A stretch of 64,000 nt of DNA from Candidatus Poribacteria bacterium (GTDB taxonomy: Bacteria > Poribacteria > WGA-4E > WGA-3G), in the NCBI GenBank assembly GCA_022394755.1, contig JAGFCA010000015.1, positions 1 to 64,000 of the forward strand, read 5' to 3'. Below are positions 55,001 to 63,264 of the stretch, piece by piece. Below the pieces are notes generated by a model. It made no database searches. It saw only the letters and a program-made list of their open reading frames with translations, and was not told the origin of the DNA. Position numbers and translations under genes: made by a program. The number at the start of each line of letters is the position of its first letter. The stretch's first letter is position 1.

Positions 55001-58000
55001 ATCAAGGTTAATCATTGCTAATGGGAATGCCACTGAACCGTTACGCTTAGTGACTTCACCATGAGGTGTATACCATCCATCATTTACGTTACCGAGTTCA
55101 TCTGCCATCAATGAGAACGAATTGTCGGCATCGCTTCCTACTGTATACATAACTCGATGTCCATCAATAAGAACACCTGTCAGGTCAGCAACCATCAACG
55201 AACCATTATTCACGTTGAAACTAACTGAGATAGAATCACGGAGTGGAATCGTTTCTGGAAGTTCGCCATCAACAAGTTCGCCATCAACTGATGTAACAGT
55301 TAGATCAGTAATATCACTGACTCGGAAGTTAAGTACATGGACAGTAATGGAAGGAGAACTACCATCATCTTGGACATTTCCAAATTCATCTATAGTCAAT
55401 GCATGGTACTGATATGAACCATTTGCCAACTGACCAACATCAACAGAAACAGTACCGTCTTCCAGACTACCGTCTGCTTCAGTTGTAGTTCCATCGGCAT
55501 CAGTTTGAACGACTCTGATACTACCACCTTCATAGGTAATAGGATCAGCAGTTGGTTCAACAGTGAATATAGCAACTGGAGTATCAACAGTAGGATCAAC
55601 AATACCACCCACAGTGTAGCTGCCATCTTCATTGGCTTCAATTGAGCCAGCGGAATCTGCGACATCTGTAATGTTTGTTGGTCCAAGTGGTGGTACATCA
55701 TCCACATTGTCTAATGAGAAATGGGCATCCACACCATCGCGTTGATGGTATTCGGGATGTGCCAAATTCTTCGGTGTAAGTGAAATTGCTCTTACCTGAT
55801 ATTGATTATCATCCAAAGAGGCATCGCGTTCTGCTGCGTCCCCTCTTTCAATAGTATCATCTAATGTGATGGTATCTTCTGGTCTATCTTCACCTAAACG
55901 TGCCAATACACGTGTATCCACTGTAACGGACCATTTATGGAAAGATCCAGGAATTGCGAATTCACCTTCACCATCATTAACAGTGTTATGTCCTGTTATC
56001 TGGACTAAACCAGTAACAATACCAGCTAAATCTGATCCATCAATTTCCTTAGGTGGTTCATCTGTTCCAGGAATACGTTCCCAAGTTTCATCACCGGGTC
56101 GTTTCACTTCAAAGCGAACACCTTCAGTTGGTGGTGAGGTAAGTCCATAAGTATATGCGTTGAATGTTAGTTCATACTTTGGAGCACCACTATCAGCATT
56201 GGTCATTCCATCAGAATTATCAACTGTGATAGCTAATACACCAGGATCAGGTCTGTAAGAGTTTTGTACACTAACAGTAATTTCATCATCATCATAATCG
56301 TCAGCCTGGATATTCCCATATGTGAGGAACATATCATCAGCTGCAGTAACATCGTCATACGCTGCGGCTTTATCATAAGCTAAAGCGTGTACAGTAAATG
56401 TATAGACTTCGTCATCTGTTGGATTATAAACAAGATCATCTGGATCTTGTAGATATCTGTCATTGTAGACTAATTCATCTGCATCCATTAGAGTTCCGAT
56501 ATCAATAGTTACAGTGAATTCGCCACTACCATCGGCAGTTTCTGTCACCTCACCTAAAATAGCATCTTCTGGGAGAGATGAAAGCAACTTTACGCCTGCA
56601 TAGGTCGTACGAACAGCTTCAGGTGTAAGTGTGAGTGTAATGACTGGAGAATTTACGTTTTCATCATACTTGTCGGTAAGACCACCAACTGTGTATGTCC
56701 CATCTCCATTATCTGCAAAGATACTATCTATTGCATCTACACTTGATACAATAACATTGGTAGGTCCTAAAGGTGCAACATCATCATCGTTGTCGACAGA
56801 GAATGTATCTGTATACATTTCACCTGCAACAGCTTCAGAAATATCACTGCCATCGTCACCAACAGCATAGGCACGTACCATATACTTATTGTCATCAAGA
56901 GAAGCATCACGTGCAGCTGGACTATCCTTAGTAATTGTATCTTCTAAGGCAGTTGTATCAACAGCAACTGTCCATCTAAGATAACTACCTGAGTCCTGTA
57001 TATGTAGCATGTTATCGGTATACACATCTGCTAATGAACTTCCATTGAACATCACGGCTGCTGTATCTGTTCCGCTCAATTCCATGCCGGTACCTTCAAC
57101 GGTTCCGATCATTGTCCATGCTTCATCGTTTACGCGTTTAGCTTCAATTCGAATAGAACTTGTTGCTGGTACTGAACGTCTTGGTGTATAACCTATGAGG
57201 TTAATTGTACCTTGCGGTCCACCACTATCTTGATTTGTCATCACGATAGAAGCGTCATCAACATCAACGATCAATACTTCTGGATCAACAGGATGAATAT
57301 CAGCATCAAGATGAATCTTGAACATCTCTGATGTATGTGTAAACTTTAGTCCATTGGTAGTTACAGTTTGAATAGCGACATAATCACCAGCAGCAACTAA
57401 GTCCTGAAAATCTGTTACTTCCCAATCAACGGCAAGAGTATCACCAGATGTGTGAGTAGCCTCTGCCAATTCAAGTGTATCAATTGTGATCCAATCTCCA
57501 TCGGCATTCTGATACTGAACCATTATTTCGCCCGGATGGATAGTCCGTTCATTGAGTGTAACTGTAAGTGTGATCATATCAGTATTACTGTATAGATACC
57601 CATTTTCATAGGAGTCATCTTTACCGTTATTGTTGATATCACCTAAACTTGCAGCTGTTACACTTGACGTATCAATCTCAGGTCCAACAATTCTTAGTCT
57701 TGTTGGTGGTACCTGTGATCCAACGTTAAAGACAGTATCAATACCCATTGCACGGATACCATAATCACCGGTTAGGAGCGGTATACCTTCACCTTGAATG
57801 GGCATACCCATATTACGTGTTGGATCGAATGCTAAAGGAATTAAATTGAAGTCTTGGATTACAGCACCAAACAAGTTGGAAATTAAGCTGATTTGTTCAG
57901 AACTGAGTTTAATCCCTAAATTATCTAAGAATGGTTGTACCAATCCAGAAATATCTGAATTTAGTATTCCTAATAGTGCATTAACATCTAATGCAGCCAA

Positions 58001-60112
58001 TGTCTGGATCTGTGGATCAGTTTGGCCTTCTAACTCAGCTCGGATTAAATCCCATACATCTGATGCTAACATAGAATTCTCAACCGTCAATGGCAACCAA
58101 GTGCCAACCGGATTTCCATCAGCATCCAAATCAATTAATTGATAAATGAGATATCCTTGTCCTTGTCCAATACCAACTGCACTACTTGCTTGTATATTTA
58201 GGACAGAAGATTGTGTTGGATCATGAGCAGTAGCAACAAAAACACCTTCCTTATTCCAATAACCTGCTGTGTTTGAATCAGCGGGTCCAATAGCAATATT
58301 TGCTGATGGGGCAGTAGTGTCTACATTTATGTTTGCAGCAATATGATCAACTGCTTCGCCATTTGCATTATATACAACAGCTTCAATCTTAGATGCACCG
58401 GCAACTGAATCCTCAATTGAACCGATATCTCCATACCATAGTGAATCATGCTGAATATCAACTTGTGGTACACTGAAAACTGATGCTAAGAGAGGATCAA
58501 AGTTGCTCTCAAAAGTCGTAAACAAATCATTGGCATTTCGTAGTATCAACTTTTGTAAGGTATTAATATCGCTGCCTTTAATTTTAAATTCAGAGGCTGG
58601 ACTTGCCAATTGTGGTAGGACTATTCTTGCAACTTCTGCAGCGACATCAGGTGTAATCAATGACTCAAGAATACCACGATCATCAAACTGTAAGTTTTTC
58701 GGATCAGGCATTGCCCAACTACTAATTTCATATACATTCGTAGCATCAAGACTGTGTGTACCTTCTGGTGAATTAAGAGCAGCAAAAACTGCCTCAGGAT
58801 TAACCACTTCAAGCATAACAGGTTCAGCCAAAGTTACTTCAAAGAAATAGTAAGTATTCCCTTTTGGAAGGATACCTATCTTACTTTCCCAAACTACACC
58901 GTTTTCACCATGTACAGGATCCATATCAACGGCGATGTAATCTCCATCTAAACCAGTCTGTGAATACCGAAGTACAACACCTGAGAAGAGTTGATTACCT
59001 AAAGCTGGCCATGCAGGTAGGTTAGTAGCTGCAAGTGATTCATCTAAACTGAATACATAAGGAATGGTATCAGCTTGAAATTCTTCTGGTGTTATTCTTT
59101 GTCCTTCACCAACAATATAGTCATCAATCCGAAATTCAACACGTCCCTCTTCAAGTGTAGATGGGACACGTACATATAGATTCAAACTATCAGATGTAAG
59201 ATACTTCTGGTTGTATGGATCTGATTGGTTGAAAATAGCACTAAGAAGCGAAGGTGTAATTCCATTTCCAAAGTTTTCATAGTCCAACTGTGGTTCATCA
59301 ACCTGGAAAATAGAAGTTGGCCGATGTGCAGTGAGTACTTGTTTAATTTGCTTCTTTGGAAGGAATCCTTTTGGTACTTGTGCAAGAATAACGTCAACGA
59401 CATCATCTACATATCCATCAGCCAAATCCGGTGATAATCCAGCAGCTGCAATCATATCTCTGATGAATGCTCTTCCGTGCACTCTATTCAGAGAAAGTCC
59501 GCCGAGTCTGGACTGACCGTTTAGATTTGATGTAGCTAATTCAACTGGATCCCCCATAACCTTTGTAGGAGGTTCTGGTTCCAATGGAGGTGTTGTTGGT
59601 TCCGTTGGAGGTTCTGTAGGCTCCGTTGGTGGAGTCGTTGGTTCCGTTGGTTCCGTTGGTTCCGTTGGCTCCGTTGGTTCCGTTGGTTCCGTTGGAGTCT
59701 GGCCTGCATTAAGCAATGCTTCAAGAGCTTCTATCGCAGGAACATCAAGAAGCAATTTTTGTACAAGAGGATCTCCGAGCAATGCCTTGACATCATCATC
59801 TTCTTTAATAAGTGTTATAAATTGCTGATCGACACCCTGAGTTGCTAATAAATCTGGATTCTGGATACCTAATGCAATCAATTGAGGGTTTAAAAGCGCT
59901 TGAGTCTCAGGTTTCTTCAACGTACTAAGAACTAATGGTAAGAGTGCTTTTATATCCTCACGGCTAAGCGTCTCACTATATTTATCAAACACTTGCTGCG
60001 CTAATTCTTGACCAGAAACTTCTTCCTGCGCCAACACAGTGCTTGGGGTTATACTGTGAAAAACACACAATGTAAAAATCAAAAACGAAACAAAAAGTGT
60101 TCGTTTTTTCAT
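52001..60112 (-). CDS. Giant surface protein with Ig-like repeats and type IX-like/FlgD C-terminal domain
   Basis: A 2703-residue exported protein. A signal peptide (about 1-29) is followed by an alpha-helical region, a Thr-Glu-Pro low-complexity linker (about 138-180) and large beta-rich domains. Two related blocks of about 345 residues contain the motif ARDASLDDNKY and DNDDDVAPLGPTN. Five tandem Ig-like repeats of about 85-90 residues occupy about 1818-2267, each opening like P-x-V-x-I-x-S-P-A-x-G-Q and ending F-T-V/S-V. The last 85 residues (FNYPNPFSKDTRISL then WDGKSSGGEDLARGIYFCQIEV) match the type IX sorting/FlgD-like domain. A ribosome-binding site GAGGAGG is present. Likely an adhesin or matrix protein. 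Confidence 0.85.
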   Translation of the reverse strand: MKKRTLFVSFLIFTLCVFHSITPSTVLAQEEVSGQELAQQVFDKYSETLSREDIKALLPLVLSTLKKPETQALLNPQLIALGIQNPDLLATQGVDQQFITLIKEDDDVKALLGDPLVQKLLLDVPAIEALEALLNAGQTPTEPTEPTEPTEPTEPTEPTTPPTEPTEPPTEPTTPPLEPEPPTKVMGDPVELATSNLNGQSRLGGLSLNRVHGRAFIRDMIAAAGLSPDLADGYVDDVVDVILAQVPKGFLPKKQIKQVLTAHRPTSIFQVDEPQLDYENFGNGITPSLLSAIFNQSDPYNQKYLTSDSLNLYVRVPSTLEEGRVEFRIDDYIVGEGQRITPEEFQADTIPYVFSLDESLAATNLPAWPALGNQLFSGVVLRYSQTGLDGDYIAVDMDPVHGENGVVWESKIGILPKGNTYYFFEVTLAEPVMLEVVNPEAVFAALNSPEGTHSLDATNVYEISSWAMPDPKNLQFDDRGILESLITPDVAAEVARIVLPQLASPASEFKIKGSDINTLQKLILRNANDLFTTFESNFDPLLASVFSVPQVDIQHDSLWYGDIGSIEDSVAGASKIEAVVYNANGEAVDHIAANINVDTTAPSANIAIGPADSNTAGYWNKEGVFVATAHDPTQSSVLNIQASSAVGIGQGQGYLIYQLIDLDADGNPVGTWLPLTVENSMLASDVWDLIRAELEGQTDPQIQTLAALDVNALLGILNSDISGLVQPFLDNLGIKLSSEQISLISNLFGAVIQDFNLIPLAFDPTRNMGMPIQGEGIPLLTGDYGIRAMGIDTVFNVGSQVPPTRLRIVGPEIDTSSVTAASLGDINNNGKDDSYENGYLYSNTDMITLTVTLNERTIHPGEIMVQYQNADGDWITIDTLELAEATHTSGDTLAVDWEVTDFQDLVAAGDYVAIQTVTTNGLKFTHTSEMFKIHLDADIHPVDPEVLIVDVDDASIVMTNQDSGGPQGTINLIGYTPRRSVPATSSIRIEAKRVNDEAWTMIGTVEGTGMELSGTDTAAVMFNGSSLADVYTDNMLHIQDSGSYLRWTVAVDTTALEDTITKDSPAARDASLDDNKYMVRAYAVGDDGSDISEAVAGEMYTDTFSVDNDDDVAPLGPTNVIVSSVDAIDSIFADNGDGTYTVGGLTDKYDENVNSPVITLTLTPEAVRTTYAGVKLLSSLPEDAILGEVTETADGSGEFTVTIDIGTLMDADELVYNDRYLQDPDDLVYNPTDDEVYTFTVHALAYDKAAAYDDVTAADDMFLTYGNIQADDYDDDEITVSVQNSYRPDPGVLAITVDNSDGMTNADSGAPKYELTFNAYTYGLTSPPTEGVRFEVKRPGDETWERIPGTDEPPKEIDGSDLAGIVTGLVQITGHNTVNDGEGEFAIPGSFHKWSVTVDTRVLARLGEDRPEDTITLDDTIERGDAAERDASLDDNQYQVRAISLTPKNLAHPEYHQRDGVDAHFSLDNVDDVPPLGPTNITDVADSAGSIEANEDGSYTVGGIVDPTVDTPVAIFTVEPTADPITYEGGSIRVVQTDADGTTTEADGSLEDGTVSVDVGQLANGSYQYHALTIDEFGNVQDDGSSPSITVHVLNFRVSDITDLTVTSVDGELVDGELPETIPLRDSISVSFNVNNGSLMVADLTGVLIDGHRVMYTVGSDADNSFSLMADELGNVNDGWYTPHGEVTKRNGSVAFPLAMINLDNTGPMIDFVTPTEGSTVNDLPTLQAGYNDGELGVGVSSENTTSVSLARIRPSDESQEEISITIDQAMVEQDIDSVVYTRTDKLAGGAYKFTVKVSDSLGNIGEASTSFAVEGLDPTVVITAPAAGQSFDHSPTRVTGFFAGGGDVNISKFTINGEDMEAVVDGNNFSYTPANALGDGEYTVDVEVTDGSGLTSQSSITFTVDIPGPSIAIISPAAGQEYDHGSPEVLLDYSGVAEPVSLALTINGEAVEVAEGSMSYTPDPALGDGEYTLVATITDANGKTDDATVVFSVVIPGPTVAIHSPASGQLFDHGKPVLRGEFTGVDPVELTVTVNDVEIEVVVDGNEFTYTPADGIGDGDYTIVANVVDPNGKTDKATTVFTVRLPEPTVSIQSPAAGLTYNNGSPVVAGEFTGVVPVEVKLSINGEDAEVKVDGNQFTHDLAEALAHGDHTISVEVTDANGKTAQATTVFTVDIPGPSVSILSPASGQIYDHGAPVIRAKFMGSTDVDVTTFTINGEDADGEVEDNQLTYTPDPTLGVGEHTVVVEVTDANKKTAEATVVFSVTKDNTPPVISANSPTGVVRLNKADVAAEDMGVTISADISDPESDLLSVKYLIDDTAPTHSYPVDHAGNKFEVTHSFSAGTHSITLIVESEGGSKEFRWTFTVEVDQAPPTISHITPAGTVHAGLPTISASATDDTGVEEISITVMDSSGEEVKGESSDDSEDRANEGITRLDFNPEAPLEEGTYTISVRATDGYGNSSTAKGSFTVSFDTAAPIITMASPQNGSRLTYKHDEERKPNISIAYSDAGTGINVDSIRFVFNDQLINLTSKQKSASQVNYTPPADLEPGKYVVKLEVSDNAHQQGNVSEKTKGAREPNTAVYEFSFFVERGDVPIMWAAPFNYPNPFSKDTRISLVLARRANVSITIFDSTLRPVRVLVDNEVMEAGNYTKNPAGAGSNAIGWDGKSSGGEDLARGIYFCQIEVNDGIEPEFAILKLALTR
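59590..59700 (-). repeat. 9-nt tandem repeat in the giant gene
   Basis: A minisatellite encoding repeated T-E-P: the plus strand shows GGTTCCGTT-type 9-nt units tandemly repeated with few substitutions. The copy number could change in frame, altering linker length. Confidence 0.75.
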
Positions 60113-60685
60113 TAACTTTTCCTCCTCGTTAAGTCACGCTAAAACGAGACTAAATACTGAAGTTTTAAATGGGCGATAAACACGACATAAACGACCGGAG
60201 GTAGGTGTTTGCCCATCCATTAACATCCTACTACCAAGTATTAAAATTCTTTTTCCTACTACGTAAGTCAACCTAAAGATAGTCTTAACATATCTTGTAT
60301 ACATGTCAAAAGCAGCAATTTTTGGCACCGAATATTGTAGCACTCCACTGGGAATACATATTAATAGTTTATCTAACAGGGTCGGTTGATTACGTAAATG
60401 TAATATTTTATTGACTGAAAATGAGTCCATAATAAAGGAACATCAGTTATTTTAACAAAAGTCAAAATAATACGCAAGTTTTAATTGGGAAATACCGCTT
60501 AATTCTTTAAAAAATACCAAATTTCCCAACCTATCAATTTATATCAACGATTAAATCATAGTAATAGGTAACATATTACCATAAATTAAAATATAAGTCA
60601 AATGATTTTCTTAAATTATATCATCAAATTTCTTTACTTTTTTGTCTTGAATTTACCAATTGACAATTGGCGAAAATTCTATTTA
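60113..60685. other. Intergenic region between giant gene and PhyH gene
   Basis: About 570 nt with no supported gene. The minus-strand frame at 60134-60430 has no composition or motif support. An operator-like palindrome at 60656-60670 is listed separately. A GGGCAAAC stretch on the minus strand near 60210 was checked for a riboswitch and rejected. Confidence 0.5.
60656..60670 (+). promoter_or_regulatory. 15-bp palindrome, operator-like, before PhyH
   Basis: CCAATTG-A-CAATTGG at 60656-60670 is a perfect palindrome around a single base. It ends 15 nt before the -35 of the PhyH promoter, a normal place for a regulator site. Part of it (ACCAATTGACA) recurs in the promoter of the dehydrogenase-ThuA operon. 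Confidence 0.55.
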
Positions 60686-60713
60686 TTGACAGAATACTAT
60701 TAAAGGTTAAAAT
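60686..60713 (+). promoter_or_regulatory. Sigma70 promoter of the PhyH gene
   Basis: Consensus TTGACA (60686-60691), a 16-nt spacer and TAAAAT (60708-60713); transcription would start near 60720, about 27 nt before the ATG. Confidence 0.6.
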
Positions 60714-60746
60714 TGTCAACAAAGAATCATTTTGGAGTAAATTGTT

Positions 60747-61487
60747 ATGTTAAACGACTTAGAAAAATCTCATCTTGATGAATATGGGTATTTGTTGTTA
60801 AAAAATATGATACCTACAGAAATTGTTACAGAATTACGAATACGGTCTTTAGACATTGCTGTTTCGGAACAAGCATCCGGGAATGGTTATACATATATGA
60901 AAGATAATCGAGCACAACGTGTTTGGAATCTAATTAATAAAGGAGAAGTCTTTGAAGATGCAATTCAACACACAAAAATGCTGGCTGCGATAGAATACCT
61001 TCTGGGGACAGACTGTACACTCAGTTCTTTTACTGTGAATATTCTCTATCCGGGTGCACCCGATGGCGGTCTACATATTGATTATCCGTTATCAACACTT
61101 CCAACACCACGTCCCAATTTTCCTCTGGTTGCTAACAGTGTCTGGTTCTTGGATGATTTTACCCTTGAAAACGGATCTACAAGTTGTGTTCCAAGTAGTC
61201 ACCATAGACTCAATTCTGTACCTGAACCCGGAATTGAATATGATGATGAAAAACAGATCTGTGGACCGGCGGGATCAGTTTTAATTTTAAACGGGGCAGT
61301 CTGGCACGGATCATCGGAGAATAGAAGTGATACTACTCGAGTCGCATTACTCGGCTTTTTCTGTCGTTCTATTCTTAAACCGCAACAGGATCATTTTAAG
61401 ATTGTTTCTGATGATGTAATTGACCGAGCTTCTCCTACATTAAAACGTTTGCTTGGATTTAATTCATTGCCTAATTTGAATACATAA
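60747..61487 (+). CDS. Phytanoyl-CoA dioxygenase (PhyH) family protein
   Basis: A 246-residue Fe(II)/2-oxoglutarate oxygenase. His110-x-Asp112 (LHIDYP) and His187 (VWHGSSEN) form the iron triad. The segment FTLENGSTSCVPSSHHR is the PhyH strand before the second His, and SDTTRVALLGFF contains the 2-oxoglutarate-binding Arg. It is monocistronic with its own promoter and palindrome. The substrate is unknown; it is a distinct PhyH from the two in the upstream half of the window. Confidence 0.85.
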   Translation: MLNDLEKSHLDEYGYLLLKNMIPTEIVTELRIRSLDIAVSEQASGNGYTYMKDNRAQRVWNLINKGEVFEDAIQHTKMLAAIEYLLGTDCTLSSFTVNILYPGAPDGGLHIDYPLSTLPTPRPNFPLVANSVWFLDDFTLENGSTSCVPSSHHRLNSVPEPGIEYDDEKQICGPAGSVLILNGAVWHGSSENRSDTTRVALLGFFCRSILKPQQDHFKIVSDDVIDRASPTLKRLLGFNSLPNLNT

Positions 61488-61658
61488 AACTATTGTATTG
61501 ATAGTCTTGAGCAATACACATCTTACGTTGAGGTTACCGTTTGGTAAATTTAAGCTGCTTCTTCAGAATTGGATCGAAATAAAGAAAGGTGCGGATATTC
61601 AAACCACATTGAAAATATGTGAAATTCATTCAATAATTATCATCCAAACATTGATATT

Positions 61659-63083
61659 TTAAGAATTGGTGAATGAATCTAATAGAGACTGTGCTGCTTG
61701 ATCACCACTGTAGATACAATCTGGTATTCCAATACCTGTGTAGGCATTTCCTGCAATTGTTAATCCTTTGATTTTCTTTGCTTGATCTTGAATATCGCTT
61801 ATATTGGTCTGATGTCCTACTAAATATTGTGCCATTGATTTATTATGATGACTTACAACAGTAAAAATTGGACTTGATTGAATCCCAAGTAAATCTGATA
61901 CATTTTTACATACCAGAGATACTACTTCCTCATGATTTCTATTTTGTATCTTATTCTCACCGATGAAAGCTCTTAGTAACACATTCCCCGCAGGCGCGCG
62001 ATTCTCAAATTTTATACTACTAAACGAACATCCGATTAGATTCAATTGTTCTTTAATCGGAACAACGAAACCCATACCGTTGAGTGGATGTGTAACGTCT
62101 TCACGACGGAAAGCCATATTAATTGTAACTGATGATGTGTAAGGAATAGTATTAAGTTTTTCTGCTAAAGTAGGTGAAAAATTTCTAATAATTTGGCTTG
62201 TACGGGGAGCAGGAAGCGCTATGCAGAGTAAATCTGATTCTAATTTTGTATTTTTTTCAAGAACAATCTCCCAATGAGAGTTGTCATCATTCCGACGAAT
62301 TGTTTCAACCTGAGTGTTAAGTTGGATAAATTCTGATAGTTTATCGGCAAGTGTATCCACTAATGTCTGCATCCCGTCTCTGAATGATAAAAACAAGCTA
62401 TATCGAGGTCCACTTGTATCTTTGCTCGTTTGGGATGCCTTCTTCTTCTGATTTAAAAGTGCTCTTATGATGCTTCCATGTTCTTTTTCCATTTCCAAAA
62501 ATCGAGGGAATGTTGCACTAAGACTTAGATTCTCTGCATCAGAAGTATAGATACCACCTATCATCGGTTGTGCCATCCGTTCAAATGCTTCAATACCAAG
62601 ACGACGTCTAACGAAATCTGCAACCGACTCATCATCAGAATTTTCTTTTGCTGATATAAAAAGGTCTAATAATATACGTAGTTTACCTTTCAAACTGAAT
62701 ATTGGTGTTTTTATAAAAGGTAGAAAAGACCCGGGTGCCATCATGTAAAATCCCTCTGGCACCGGAACAAGCTTATTTTTTCGTACAACGAAGCTTCTTC
62801 TGACTTTGGAATTTGTGCCAATGAAGTGTTCATCAATCCCGAGTTCTTCACATAACGCCTTTCCCCACGGTTTTGTTGATATGAATGCATCTGGACCGTG
62901 TTCAATTACAAAACCATCTCGATGTTCTGTATGTATAATACCACCAACTCTGTTCCCAGCCTCAAGAATCTTTAATTCAAGAGGGATTTTTCTCTTTTTT
63001 GCTTCAGTGCTTAGTCGATAGGCAGCTGTTAATCCAGTAATTCCACCTCCGATTACGATGGCACGTTTGTGTGGTTGCGTCAT
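61659..63083 (-). CDS. hemY: Protoporphyrinogen oxidase (HemY/PPOX type)
   Basis: A 474-residue FAD enzyme that oxidises protoporphyrinogen IX (or coproporphyrinogen III, in the HemY/CgoX branch) in haem biosynthesis. The dinucleotide motif VIGGGITGLTAAYRLS at the N-terminus and the following EAGNRVGGIIHTE are characteristic, and the C-terminal GLTIAGNAYTGIGIPDCI completes the FAD site. It lies 181 nt downstream of the ferrochelatase gene on the same strand, as in many haem clusters. Soluble sequence with no evident membrane helix. Confidence 0.92.
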   Translation of the reverse strand: MTQPHKRAIVIGGGITGLTAAYRLSTEAKKRKIPLELKILEAGNRVGGIIHTEHRDGFVIEHGPDAFISTKPWGKALCEELGIDEHFIGTNSKVRRSFVVRKNKLVPVPEGFYMMAPGSFLPFIKTPIFSLKGKLRILLDLFISAKENSDDESVADFVRRRLGIEAFERMAQPMIGGIYTSDAENLSLSATFPRFLEMEKEHGSIIRALLNQKKKASQTSKDTSGPRYSLFLSFRDGMQTLVDTLADKLSEFIQLNTQVETIRRNDDNSHWEIVLEKNTKLESDLLCIALPAPRTSQIIRNFSPTLAEKLNTIPYTSSVTINMAFRREDVTHPLNGMGFVVPIKEQLNLIGCSFSSIKFENRAPAGNVLLRAFIGENKIQNRNHEEVVSLVCKNVSDLLGIQSSPIFTVVSHHNKSMAQYLVGHQTNISDIQDQAKKIKGLTIAGNAYTGIGIPDCIYSGDQAAQSLLDSFTNS

Positions 63084-63264
63084 ATATTTTAGTTGGAATA
63101 GGATAATTATATGAGGGAGTAGTTAGGTTTTCTTCTACATGTCTTCACGATTCAACGCCGATGAGAATAATCTATTGTTATGGCTTGGATTACTCAATAA
63201 TCAAACCATTCAAAACTATCTCATAATAAAACCATGTTCTGTATAACAAACCTTAGATTCTGAA

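Noticed and set aside
60134..60240. Cyclic-di-GMP riboswitch candidate on the minus strand (GGGCAAAC-like stretch)
   Set aside because: The rest of the conserved GEMM core (GNRA loop receptor and the GGGACGCAAAG element) is absent.
60134..60430. Minus-strand frame of 98 codons
   Set aside because: No ribosome-binding site, family motif or hydrophobic pattern; it lies in the probable leader or promoter region of the giant gene.
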